A stretch of 64,000 nt of DNA from contig NZ_AUBV01000009.1 in NCBI RefSeq assembly GCF_000429425.1, forward strand, positions 1 to 64,000. The letters run 5' to 3'. The notes under the pieces are model-generated. The model saw nothing but the letters and a program-made list of their open reading frames with translations, was not told where the DNA came from and searched no databases. Both the position numbers and the translations under genes were made by a program. Positions 45,101 to 55,400 of the stretch are shown here, piece by piece. Position 1 is the stretch's first letter. Every line of letters begins with the position of its first letter. The DNA comes from Algoriphagus mannitolivorans DSM 15301 (lineage in GTDB: Bacteria; Bacteroidota; Bacteroidia; Cytophagales; Cyclobacteriaceae).

Positions 45101-45859
45101 ATGAATCAACTTGAAAATAAAACTGTGGTCGTTACCGGCGCAGGATCCGGCATGGGAAAAGCCATAGCTGAACTTTTTGCCCAAGAGGGAGCAAAAGTAA
45201 TCCTGGTAGACTTAGTAGCTGCTGATGTTGAAATTATCGCTGAGCAAATCCGGGAGAAAGGCGGACATGCCATCGGACTAAAGTGCGATGTGTCTCAGGA
45301 AGAGCAAGTAAAGAAAATGATCCATGCGGCCATCCTTGAATTCGGTTCTTTGGATATTCTGGTCAATAATGCTGGAATCATGGACAATTTTATGCCTTTG
45401 GAAAAAGTAAGTGATGCTCTTTGGAACAAGGTCCTTGCCGTCAACTTAAATGGGCCATTCTACGCAAGCCGAGAAGCTATTTCCCAAATGCTCAAGCAGG
45501 GGAAAGGTGTGATGATTCACATTGCCTCTATCGGTGGAATCAATGGTGGGAGAGCGGGTTTGGCCTATTCCACTTCCAAGCATGCGCTGATCGGGATGAG
45601 TAAGAACATCGGGTTCATGTATGCGAAAAAAGGCATCAGAAGTAACGTCATAGCCCCAGGAGGAGTCAATACAAACATCATGAAGGATGCCCAGCCTGAT
45701 GAAGAAGGCGCAGCATTGTGCAGCTCCGGTGCTGGCTCCATGCCAAGAATGGGGGAGCCTGAAGAAATCGCTCAGGTAGCCTTATTCTTAGCTTCTGATG
45801 CTTCTTCTTTTGTCAATGGAGAAGTCCTGACAGCAGACGGGGGATGGACGGCGTATTGA
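45101..45859 (+). CDS. Short-chain dehydrogenase/reductase (3-oxoacyl-ACP-reductase-like)
   Basis: 252 residues, classical SDR. TGAGSGMGKA cofactor loop, NNAGIMDN, catalytic Ser in IASIGGI and Tyr-Lys in YSTSKHA; the C-terminus ends VNGEVLTADGGWTAY, typical of FabG-like reductases. Substrate unknown. It follows ppsA by 11 bp and is probably cotranscribed. Confidence 0.9.
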   Translation: MNQLENKTVVVTGAGSGMGKAIAELFAQEGAKVILVDLVAADVEIIAEQIREKGGHAIGLKCDVSQEEQVKKMIHAAILEFGSLDILVNNAGIMDNFMPLEKVSDALWNKVLAVNLNGPFYASREAISQMLKQGKGVMIHIASIGGINGGRAGLAYSTSKHALIGMSKNIGFMYAKKGIRSNVIAPGGVNTNIMKDAQPDEEGAALCSSGAGSMPRMGEPEEIAQVALFLASDASSFVNGEVLTADGGWTAY

Positions 45860-45879
45860 GAGAAGGTTTCAGTGATCAG

Positions 45880-45927
45880 TGGGAGTTCAGTCAACAGTCC
45901 ACTGACCACAGCCAATTCGTGATTGGG
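45880..45927 (+). repeat. Half-copy of the intergenic repeat family
   Basis: Contains GTCAACAGTCCACTGACCAC and AATTCGTGATTGGGTAA, the first half of the composite repeat seen at 47250, 47460, 48110 and 57995, but lacks the GTGAATCTGCGTC second half. It sits between the SDR gene and the convergent MFS gene. Confidence 0.6.
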
Positions 45928-46023
45928 TAAAAGTTCGTTTTTAGGAACTAAGATTTGATCCTTCTGTGAAAATCTGCCATACACCGGTGGGTCTGGGGGA
46001 AATATTTGAAAATCAGAAGTCCT

Positions 46024-47187
46024 TTAATGCGGTTCTTTGGACACTTTTCGGTGTAAATCCAAAGTCAGGAAAATCTGCGCAGCCAGAAATATCCCCAAAA
46101 ACCAAACTAGTGTAGAATAGTTTAACCAAGCTGCCAATTCTCCAAATAATAAAGGCATCAACGTTATACCCACATAAGCACTGGCCATCTGCATTCCCAT
46201 AATTGCTTGTGAATGGAGTTCTCCAAAATTTCGAGGGGTTTCATGCAAAAGACTGGGAAAAATAGGTGCACAACCTAAGCCTATCAGAATAAATCCAAGA
46301 AATACGGTGAATTCAAACGGCAAGGCAAGGACAATCAAACCCACTAGAATCACCAGCTGACCACCATAGATCAGTTGCTTGTTGGTAAAATGACTGGTGA
46401 GGATTCCGGATACAAATCTTCCGAGGGTAATTCCGCCATAATAATAGGCCACCAACTTGGCAGCATCCTGTGTTTCAAAATCCCGGACCAGTACCAAATA
46501 ACTTGCTCCCCAAAGCCCGAAAGTAGCTTCGATGGTACAGTAGCAGAAAAAAACCAAAAGCGCATGTTTCAGCCCCGGAATCGCCAATAAAGTAGAAAAA
46601 GAAGCCTTGGACTTGGTGTTGCCTGAACTGTGGTAATGACTAGGAGCCCAGAGTGGAGCAGACAAAAGAAGGACCATGACTAGGGCGAGTTGAATTCCAC
46701 CGACAGTAGAATAACCTGTCGTCCAGCTTTCTCCTTTCGCAAAATATCCAGCCATAATCATCGGTCCAATTGCCGCACCCACACCCCAAAAGCAATGAAG
46801 CCAGTTCATGTGCCTGGCCCTGTAATGCAAAGCCACATAGTTATTGAGTGCTGCATCTACACACCCTGCCCCGAGGCCCAAGGGGATTGCCAAAATGCAC
46901 AAATAGACAAAATGATCCGAGAAGGAAAAGGTAATCAGCGCTACAGCCGTCAGGAGCACACTTAAAGTAGTCATGGGCCCTACACCAAAGCGATCAATTA
47001 ATCGGGAAGAAAAAAGACTGGAAATGACAGTTCCTCCTGCAATGATCATGGATAAAATCCCCGCGTAATACACAGGCACCTTCAGACTTGGATACATCTC
47101 CGGCCATGCCGCTCCCAAGAGGGAGTCCGGTAAACCCAGCCCCACAAAAGCCAGATAAATGATCAGAAGAAGGAAACGCTTTTTCAT
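46024..47187 (-). CDS. MFS transporter
   Basis: 387 residues with about 12 TM helices. The N-terminus GLGLPDSLLGAAWPEM is a common MFS pattern in sugar- or drug-type transporters, RLIDRFG after TM2 is the A-motif, and GITLGRFVSGIL appears in the second half. The substrate cannot be told. The gene lies at the left edge of the repeat-rich region. Confidence 0.88.
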   Translation of the reverse strand: MKKRFLLLIIYLAFVGLGLPDSLLGAAWPEMYPSLKVPVYYAGILSMIIAGGTVISSLFSSRLIDRFGVGPMTTLSVLLTAVALITFSFSDHFVYLCILAIPLGLGAGCVDAALNNYVALHYRARHMNWLHCFWGVGAAIGPMIMAGYFAKGESWTTGYSTVGGIQLALVMVLLLSAPLWAPSHYHSSGNTKSKASFSTLLAIPGLKHALLVFFCYCTIEATFGLWGASYLVLVRDFETQDAAKLVAYYYGGITLGRFVSGILTSHFTNKQLIYGGQLVILVGLIVLALPFEFTVFLGFILIGLGCAPIFPSLLHETPRNFGELHSQAIMGMQMASAYVGITLMPLLFGELAAWLNYSTLVWFLGIFLAAQIFLTLDLHRKVSKEPH

Positions 47188-47249
47188 GAGAATGATCTAG
47201 TCCTAGACTTTGTCCATCTAATCTAGAAATAAACCGGGGAAAGTCAGTT

Positions 47250-48300
47250 TTCAGTCGACGGTCAACGGACCACAGACCACCGCAAATTCGTGATGAGGTA
47301 AGGATTTGTACCCAATAGCTTGTTTTATTGATCTGTGTGAATCTGCGTCTTTTTCTGCGGCAATCTGCGGGAACCTTTTCAGAAGACAAATGGCAAAAGG
47401 CAATAAGCAAAAAGTCAAAGGCCAGAAAGCTGAAGTTTTTGAACTTTATCTGAGGGAAGTAGTCAACTGTCGACAGACCACAGACCACCGCAAATTCGTG
47501 ATGAGGTAAGGATTTGTTTCCAATAGCTTGTTTTGTTGATCGGTGTATATCTGCGTCTTTTTCTGCGGTAATCTGCGGGAAAATTTTATAAGACACTTGT
47601 TAGAAAGTGGGAAGACGGATGTCCGATGACCGATGTCAGGCTGAGCGAAGTCGAAGCCCTTTAAGTTATTCTGGTGGGAAGACGGGGGGAATGATGTCTG
47701 ATGACCGGAGACGTGAGACGGAAGTCCGATGGGGGAAGTGAAAATCTGTGTGAATCTGCGTCTTTTTCTGTGGTAATCTGTGGGAAATTTTTTTTAGGAC
47801 ACTTGTTTGGAAGTGGGAAGACGGGAGACGGAAGTTTGAAGACGGATGTCCGATGACCGATGTCAGGCTGAGCGAAGTCGAAGCCCTTTAAGTTATTCTG
47901 GTGGGAAGACGGGGGGAATGATGTCTGATGACCGGAGACGTGAGACGGAAGTCCGATGGGGGAAGTGAAAATCTGTGTGAATCTGCGTCTTTTTCTGTGA
48001 TAATCTGCGGGAACCTTTTCAAAAGGCAATAGGCAAAAGGCAAAAAGTTAAATCTGAATTAAAAAGTCAGAAGGCTGAAAATTTGTGGCTCAAACTAGGG
48101 AAGTAGAAAATTAGTCAACAGTCAACAGATCACCGCAGATTTGTGATGGGGTAAGGATTTGTAACCAATAGCTTGTTTTATTGATCTGTGTGAATCTGCG
48201 TCTTTTTCTGTGATTATCTGCGGGAACCTTTTCAAAAGGCAATAGACAAAAAGTCAAAACTCAGAAGGCTGAAAATTTTGGGAATCAATCTGGGGGAAAT
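47250..48300. repeat. Field of non-coding composite repeats, left flank of island
   Basis: About 1.05 kb with no real gene. Five copies of a core with GTGAATCTGCGTCTTTTTCT then an ATCTGCGGGAA-like end lie near 47330-47373, 47538-47581, 47744-47786, 47971-48013 and 48182-48226. Two more modules recur: CCACCGCAAATTCGTGATGAGG with AAGGATTTGT upstream, and TTTTCAAAAGGCAATAGGC downstream. Copies differ by a few bases. Reading frames through it (for example QITTEKDAD-like) are by-products of the repeat. Confidence 0.85.
47572..48013 (+). repeat. 227-bp tandem duplication
   Basis: The segment starting GAAGACGGATGTCCGATGAC at 47611 reappears at 47838, and the match continues through GTGAAAATCTGTGTGAATC into the repeat core (a few substitutions only). 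Both copies are preceded by GACACTTGT. Recent unequal recombination within the repeat field would explain it. Confidence 0.85.
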
Positions 48301-48386
48301 AGTGTAGCAGTAAACGATCAACAGACTACAGACCACAGTTGTTTCGAATTTAAGAATAGATTCTAGTCCTGATTTAGAAAGAAATC

Positions 48387-49211
48387 CTACCCGATTTTGA
48401 CCGAGGTCATAGTGAGCGAGCCGCCTAAAGGTTCGTCGTTGAAAAGGCTGATTTCTTCTCCTTTTCCCTGAAGACTTAAGGCGTAAAGCAAGGGGAGGTA
48501 GTGCTCCGGGGTGGGAATGGCAAGTTCAAAGGCTTTTCCTTGCATTGAATAATCAATCAGTGGCTGATGATTGCCCTCCAAGATCCAACTCTTGATCCGT
48601 TCGTTGGCTTCAAAAGCCCAATCATAGCCATAAGGTTCATTCAACTTTTGCCAATGAACCATACGGAGGTTGTGGACCACATTTCCACTACCCACGATAA
48701 GTATTCCCCTTTCTCGGAGTTTTCCCAGTTCTTGGGCCAGTTCGTAGTGCTCTTTGGGGCTTTTGTAATAGTCCAAGCTTAACTGCACCACAGGAATATT
48801 TGCCTCGGGATACATATGGCGGATTACAGTCCAGGCTCCATGATCCAAACCCCACTGTTCATCAAGGTGTACCTCAGAGGAATGGATGGATTGCTGCACT
48901 TCACGTGCAAGTTCTGGGGAACCGGGAGCCGGATATTATACTTGGTATAATTCCCTGGGGAAGCCTCCGAAATCATGAATAGTGGGAGGATTTTGCATGG
49001 CAGTCACCAGCGTGCCAGGAGTCTCCCAATGGGCTGAAACGACCAAAATCGCTTTGGGGACTTCTATTTCCGAAGAGACCTTGCGGAAGCCCTGGACAAA
49101 TTGGTTTTCCTCAATGGCATTCATCGGGCTGCCATGTCCCAGAAATAAAACAGGCATCTTGGGTGTATTGTCCAAAGGACTTAAAATAGATTGGAGGTTT
49201 CCGAAGTCCAT
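48387..49211 (-). pseudogene. ygiD: LigB/DODA-type extradiol dioxygenase, broken by a nonsense codon
   Basis: The 5' part (MDFGNLQSILSPLDNTPKMP, then LFLGHGSPMNAI, VVSAHWETPG and HDFGGFPRELYQV) and the 3' part (HLDEQWGLDHGAWTVIRHMY, VGSGNVVHNL) belong to one class III extradiol dioxygenase of the 4,5-DOPA dioxygenase (YgiD) type, with metal ligands H in GHGSP, HWE and HN. They are in the same frame, separated by an ochre codon at 48936-48938 where a Gln would be expected (ELYQV-stop-YPAPG). ATG at 49211 is the native start. About 275 codons in total. It may be a pseudogene, or a sequencing error. Confidence 0.85.
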
Positions 49212-49239
49212 TGTGGCTTTTGGTAAAAAAGGAATATGA

Positions 49240-50165
49240 TTATACGCAATAATTCCAGTATGGGTAAATCGACGCAAAGATGAGTCTGTCAAAGAGTTTT
49301 TGACCGAAGTATCTTCTGTTGAACTTGTAGCAAGACTCATCTAGGTAGTTCTGCATCTTTCGTTCGCTTATCATATGGTAGGTTTGAGGGTGTTTCTTCA
49401 AGTTACTGATGGCAATATGAACCCATTTGAGGTTAAAATTGCCATCTTTGGTTCCAGAGATTTCTCTGACATGGACATCAATACAATCACTAAGATCTGA
49501 GAAGGTGGTACTCTTATCTGTTTGAAGTACAGCGTTTGAATCAATGTACTCTTTGATTAAAGCCTGTGCTGTTTTTGCCTCCAAGTTCTTTATTTTCTTC
49601 ATTTTGAAGTTCCTACAGCTTTTTGCAAACTTTCCCGACATAGGGTCCTCTAAAACAGCCGATTCAGCCATTACAGCCACTTTTGATGTTTTGAGTTCCC
49701 CGGTCTCGCTTGAGTTTACTTCGGATTTGGGATTTGGTGGACTTTACCACAAAAGCTTCATCGTATTCAACCTGGTCTTCTAGTCTATGGCGGTCATCAC
49801 GTTTTCCCATAACTGTCCTGAGCTAGTGATACATTTTGAAAACCGGTTCATAACGCTTCATCCCCAGTTGTCTTTGGAGTTCAGCCGCACTGAATTCCTT
49901 CTCGATGGCGGGAATGAATGTGATAGCCATAATCCAGATCCTAATCGGTAAGTTGCTGCTCTCCATGACTGTACCGTTCTTAATACTAGTTCTGAACCCT
50001 CAGGCAGCGCACTGGAACGAAAGCTTTTTTTTCAGCCAATACTATTTTTGGAATGTGCACTTCTTACAAATAATTCCTAGCCGGATTCTCTTTTTTATGA
50101 TGAATTCAAAGGTGAAATATTCTTCTGAAAATCGATTAATAAATTTGAATTTGCTAATGGCAAAA
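49240..50165 (-). pseudogene. Decayed IS1595-family (ISXO2-like) transposase
   Basis: An ISXO2-like DDE transposase is recognised from three parts on the minus strand: a Cys-rich N-terminus (CKKCTFQK, SFQCAA), WIMAITFIPAIEKEFSAAELQ with MKRYEPVFKMYH, and the C-terminal YHMISERKMQNYLDE with FNRRYFGQKLFDRL. At least three in-frame stops and a frameshift near 49690 separate them, so it is inactive. It ends within about 30 bp of the ygiD start. The intact-looking ORF of 146 codons at 49240-49680 is only its C-terminal half. Confidence 0.85.
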
Positions 50166-50248
50166 ACCTTTTAATTTTACTTTACTTTTTTATTTTTATT
50201 GAATCTGAACAGGGGATCTATAATTCTGTTTTTCAGCGGTGCAAAACG

Positions 50249-52096
50249 ATGTATTTAATTTATATGTTTTCTGATTTAACAGGAGGATTAATCAAAAGGC
50301 GTAGAATTCAATTTTCCTGGTTCATTTTTTTCTTGTTTGGAGCCTTTTTTCCTGTGGTTGTTGGTGCCCAAGAAAAGCTCGGACTTGATGTAGAAAAGTG
50401 GGCGATTGAATTAAGTAAAAAGAAGTTAAACGAGGTGAACAGCCTTGGTAGCTTGATAGAACAATTAATTGAATCAGATAGTATTCGCGCAATTCAATTT
50501 TTGGATTCCCTTGAGCGGTCCCCTAAAGGGAAGGGGTATTTCTTCAGGACCTTCTTTTGCATGGTCAAAGCAGAAGTGATTTACGCCAAATTTGCCGGAT
50601 TGGACAAGTTTAAAGATCGAAAAGCGCCATCTTTGATTCCCATAAAAGAGCAATTAATGCATCTTTACGCAGATGCTCTTGATGCGGCATACCAAACCGA
50701 AAATGAAAATCTCATCGCTTGGGTTAATTTTTATTCTGCTCGTCGAGTACTTCAATTTGGAGAGGTAGCTTGGGCGGTGATGTACTCCAAAAATGGGGTG
50801 GATCTATTCGAAAAGACAAATTATGCCCTGGAGCCACCTGTTTATACTGAACTTGCTGAATTACTGTATCAAGTGAGGGAATATGATGAGTCGATCATTT
50901 ATGCAAAAAAGGGGATTGAAGCTTGGAAATCACTCAACTATGAGCAAGAGTATTCCGATCCCTACAAAATTAAAATTAGAGCGTTTAGTACAATCGGAAG
51001 CAGCTTTTTTAGAAAGAACAGGTATGATTCTGCAATTAATTATCTGCGAGAGGCTCTTCAATTAGCCGTAGACAACTCGGATTCGGTTTTGGAAGCGAAG
51101 GTTTTGGGTGAGATAGGAAAGGTCATCTATGCACAAGCTAACTATGACTCGGCCTATACTTTGTTTAAGTCTGATTACCGATTCAGTTTATATGATAGTG
51201 GGTTCAACAAAGCAGCCAATGCATCTCAATGGATGGCTAAGTCAAATCTGGCGAGAGGAAATAAGATTGCTGCTTTAGCTGAGGCAAAAGAAGCACTTCA
51301 GCTGTTGAGACTTTGGCCAAACGACCAATACCTACGGGACACTTATTATACCCTAAATGAAATATACAGGTCATTGGAAATGTATGACAGTGCATTTTTT
51401 TACAACGATCTCTACATCGCATTGAATGACTCGTTGGAAAAAGAAATAGCCACAAGTAGTCTCGAAATTTCTAAGGCACGATTATTAGGTGAAGAAAGTC
51501 GGTACAGAATTGAAAAAATAAATAAAGAAAAGCAGAAGGAGCTTTGGATCAGAAACGGATTATTAGCAGCTATAGTGACGTTTTCAATAATCGTTTTTTT
51601 AATTATAAACAGGGGACGTCTGAAAAATAAGATGGCATTGGAAAAGGCAGAAAGTGAAAAATTGCTTATGGAGCAGGAAATTCAATCTGCAGAAGAGCAA
51701 ATAATTGACTTTACTAGTCATATCATCGAAAAGACTAACTTAATCGAAAGGTTGGAAGAGCAGCTTAACGGCACTATTCAATGGTCGGAACAGCAAGAGT
51801 TGATTGCTGAGCTAAGCAAATATACTATACTCACCGAAGATGACTGGTTCAAATTCAAAACACTTTTTGATAAAATATACCCTGCATTTTTCCAGAAACT
51901 AAAAACAAATGTTGCTGATATCACCGTTGCCGAACAGCGTATGGCAGCGCTAACCCGGTTGGAATTGAGCAGCAAGCAAATGGCTGCTATGCTGGGTATA
52001 TCGGTCGACAGTGTACACAAAACCCGGCAACGCTTACGTCAACGTCTTCAACTCGGTTCAGACATGAGCCTCGGTGAGTACATTGCCAATATCTGA
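50249..52096 (+). CDS. TPR-TM-HTH transcriptional regulator
   Basis: 615 residues. N-terminal signal/TM (IQFSWFIFFLFGAFFPVVVGAQ) is followed by a TPR region at about 60-410 (AWVNFYSARR, YDSAINYLREAL, AALAEAKEAL) and a TM at about 433-453. A coiled coil (EKAESEKLLMEQEIQSAEEQ) leads to a C-terminal HTH (LTRLELSSKQMAAMLGIS with VDSVHKTRQRLRQRLQ), residues about 570-605. Proteins of this layout in Bacteroidota couple periplasmic events to transcription. The next gene encodes a T9SS surface protein, a possible target. Confidence 0.82.
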   Translation: MYLIYMFSDLTGGLIKRRRIQFSWFIFFLFGAFFPVVVGAQEKLGLDVEKWAIELSKKKLNEVNSLGSLIEQLIESDSIRAIQFLDSLERSPKGKGYFFRTFFCMVKAEVIYAKFAGLDKFKDRKAPSLIPIKEQLMHLYADALDAAYQTENENLIAWVNFYSARRVLQFGEVAWAVMYSKNGVDLFEKTNYALEPPVYTELAELLYQVREYDESIIYAKKGIEAWKSLNYEQEYSDPYKIKIRAFSTIGSSFFRKNRYDSAINYLREALQLAVDNSDSVLEAKVLGEIGKVIYAQANYDSAYTLFKSDYRFSLYDSGFNKAANASQWMAKSNLARGNKIAALAEAKEALQLLRLWPNDQYLRDTYYTLNEIYRSLEMYDSAFFYNDLYIALNDSLEKEIATSSLEISKARLLGEESRYRIEKINKEKQKELWIRNGLLAAIVTFSIIVFLIINRGRLKNKMALEKAESEKLLMEQEIQSAEEQIIDFTSHIIEKTNLIERLEEQLNGTIQWSEQQELIAELSKYTILTEDDWFKFKTLFDKIYPAFFQKLKTNVADITVAEQRMAALTRLELSSKQMAAMLGISVDSVHKTRQRLRQRLQLGSDMSLGEYIANI

Positions 52097-52499
52097 TCCT
52101 ACGCTAGCTTAATAGTTAGAGTAGGAAATTTTATTGGATCGATACTTTTTTATAAGTTCCTCACTATAAGGCTTTTAAATTTTTTTTGTCCGGTCTTTGT
52201 CCAGTGCTTCTAAGCATTCTGGATACACTTGTCAGTTTTTTGTCGCCTAAAAAAAATTGTTTGTTCTGGAATTAACTTGTACTTCATCAAAACTTCCTAG
52301 GCGAAATGAAAATAGTGATTGCACTTTTATGATTTTGGTTATTTACGTTTTGGTGCTTCTCCTCCTTGTGTATTTCGATTTTGAAAAGCGAATTGAATCG
52401 GTGTCATATTTTGCGAAATAATAATTACACAACTCCAATTACTTAATGAATAGTTCAGGGTGAAATTAACTTATTAAAAAATCTCTTTAATTCATCGTA
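52097..52499. other. Intergenic region upstream of the surface protein
   Basis: 403 bp, AT-rich. It contains a possible 30-codon ORF at 52329-52421 and an 8-codon ORF just before it. No clear promoter or terminator was recognised, although the surface-protein promoter should lie here. Confidence 0.5.
52329..52421 (+). CDS. Possible 30-residue single-TM peptide
   Basis: ATG 52329 to TAA 52419-52421 encodes MILVIYVLVLLLLVYFDFEK and ten further residues: one hydrophobic helix and a charged tail. An 8-codon ORF (ATG 52306, TGA 52330-52332) overlaps its start in ATGA fashion. No RBS or homologue is known to me; chance is a serious alternative. Confidence 0.25.
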   Translation: MILVIYVLVLLLLVYFDFEKRIESVSYFAK

Positions 52500-55400
52500 A
52501 TGAAAACTAATATACTTTTGGGACAGACCGTAATACGTGGAAAAAAAAATTTCATGTTGTTTCTATCCTATCTTTTCCTAAGCGGTGGGATTTATGCACA
52601 GACAATTGATCTGAATCCAACCCCAAATATCAAGGCTCCAACAGTAACTACGCTGACCACGAGTGCAAATCCTTCGGTTAATGGGGCTCCAGTGACTCTT
52701 ACAGCTACTGTTAGTAGTAATAGTAATACCATCACACCAACTGGAACTGTAATCTTCAAAGATGCTATTTCTGGTTCAATTCTTACACCGAATGGTGCAA
52801 TCCTTACGAATGGAGTGGCAAATTTTCTTTTACTTGACTTAGGACTTCTAGGCAGAAGTTTAATAGCAGAATATAGTGGTGACCAAAATTTCGCTCCAAG
52901 CACCAGTCAAATATTACAACAAACGATCCTTATTCAAATTGATGGAGAGCTCATTGAAGCAACTTCTGTAACGCTTACTTCTAGTGCCAATCCCTCAGTC
53001 GCAGGTTCCCCTGTAACTTTCACGGCTACGATACGGAGCACTAGAAATCCTGCTTTACCTTTAACAGGGACTGTCACATTCCGAGATGTTACCAATAATA
53101 CCATCTTGACACCGAATGGAGTTTCATTAGTTAACGATATCGCAACATTTACAACAAGTGCGCTTCCTTTTGGGACTAGACAAATATCAGCTACTTATAA
53201 TGGTGATTCCAATGGAAACCAAACTGGGGTAGGTACGATTAATCAAGTTGTTGATTTAGTTGTTTCAGGACTTGCTGTTAACCTTTCTGCCAATTTAGAT
53301 CAGAGCACTATTAATGAAACTAATACGACTCGGTTTGGAGATCGAATTACCTTGATAGCAACTGTTCAAAGTGGAGTAGGAGCAGCTGGTGGTACCATCA
53401 CGTTTACAAATAATGGATTCTTTTTAGGAACAGCTGCCTTAGATGGATCAGGCATAGCAAGGTTGACTACCAATTCATTACCAGTGGGGACTAATGCTAT
53501 TCAAGCTCAATTTTTCTCCACTACAAGTAACTTATTAACCCTTACGGTCAGGCGACCATTCCCTCCCACTAATAACGATATTTCATCACCTGGTGCGGGC
53601 ACTGGTCTCGCAACTGTTTATTTAATTACTGAGGTTGGTCGAAATGTTATAAGTAACGGTGAATTTCGTTATTTTATTGGTGATGCAACTCCTTACGGAA
53701 GGGCGATAAAGCTCACTGTACATGTTGGAGGTTCATCTAATCCCATGTTTCCAATAAGTGGTAATGTCTCATTTTTCATTGCAGCCGAAGATTCAGATTT
53801 CCTATTTCCACTTGGATCAGTTGTCCTGGATGCGTTAGGAAATGGCTCAATAAACACCTCAGTCATACCTCCTGGAAGACAAACTTTAATTGCGAAATAC
53901 TCTGGGAATGACCTTTATCTTGAAAATAAAGATAATGTCCAAATAATCATTGAACGAGGTCCAACCCAGGCAACCCTGAATTCAAATCTGAATCCTTCTG
54001 TTGCAGGGCAAGAAATTACCTATACCGCAACAGTATCCTCGATATTCCCTGAAAGCACAGCGCCACGACCAACTGGGGAAGTTGCTTTTTTTATAAATGG
54101 AAATCCTCAACCTGCAGTACCCATTGCAGGCGATGGAACTGCTACATTTAGAATCAATACTCTTACTCCAGGGAATTATAATGTACAAGCCAGGTATTTA
54201 GGAAATGATAATTATTTAGGTAGTAATTCTCCTACTATTGGACAAGCAGTTGAACAAGTAGGCACAGCTCTTTTCTTCCCTCTAGGAGATACAAAGTCCG
54301 CATTGATAAATACTAGTTTCGGTTCAAGTCTGGCAGTCAGTATATTGAATTTCAACCCTAGACTTACTAATGGGTTACCCATAACATATTCAGCTCCTTC
54401 CTCTGGTCCCAGCGGAACATTTTCAAATGGAACTAATACAATCACTGTTCAAACAACAAGTAGTAGTGGATCTTCAGCTATAGTGAATGGTGGAGAGTTT
54501 ATTGCAAATGGAATAGCTGGGGATTATGAGGTGATTGCCTCAATACCAGGGTTTGGTAACGCTACGTTTAGAATGACTAATGAAGCTTCACCTGTTCCTA
54601 TTACTATTGGAACCTCAGTTAGCGGTCTAAGTTATAGTTATTCTGACAACTTCGGGACACTGACATTTAATAACACGCGAAGTTTTAATATAATCCCGGG
54701 AAGACAATTCACACTTGCGACAACTTCTCCGCAAATTGGACCTGATGGGTTACGGTACATATTTAATGGATGGTCTGATGGATTCACAGAGCTTACTAGA
54801 ACGATTATTAGTCCCGACACTCCAACAAGCTTTATTGCCGAATTTTTATGCGAAAGAGAATGGGTGCTGGATGCGGATGGAGATAATTATTATGTAGGAA
54901 GCCCTATCATTTCCTGTCAATCGCCAGGCCTTGGGTATGTCCCAATTGAATCCGCAATTCTAGGGGATTGTAATGATGCTAACCCTGATGTAAATCCGGG
55001 AACTTCAGAAGTCTGCGATGGCATTGACAACAATTGTAATAGCGAAATAGATGAAGGTGTAAAAAGTACATTCTTCCTTGATTCGGATGGGGACGGATTC
55101 GGAGATCCGCTAGTCAGTATCCAATCTTGTGCAGTCCCGGAGAATTATGTGAGCAATAATTTAGATTGTGATGACAGCAACTTCGCTATTAACCCAACAA
55201 CGGAGTGGTTTTTAGATGCAGACGGAGATGGCTTCTATACAGGCGAAAGCATAGTACAATGTGAAAGCCCGGGTGCTGGATATAAATTCACTGGTCTGCT
55301 CGGAAGAGGTGACTGCGATGACAATGATGAAACTTTCAATCCAAATGCCCAAATGACCACTAACGGTGATCAGAATCTATTTGCAGAAGCTGGCCTTTGT

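Noticed and set aside
46994..47596. Minus-strand ORF of 200 codons upstream of the MFS gene
   Set aside because: It overlaps the MFS start in another frame, and its left part is repeat-derived.
47661..48029. Minus-strand ORF of 122 codons in the repeat field
   Set aside because: Its translation is a by-product of the repeats and restates them twice. No signal, domain or start context supports it.
47330..48226. Possible CRISPR array from the evenly repeated GTGAATCTGCGTC core
   Set aside because: Spacing varies (about 170-230 bp), the cores are followed by other repeated modules instead of unique spacers, and no cas gene is present.
49905..50174. Plus-strand ORF of 89 codons (MAGMNVIAIIQILIG start)
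   Set aside because: It is the antisense reading of the IS1595 transposase N-terminus.
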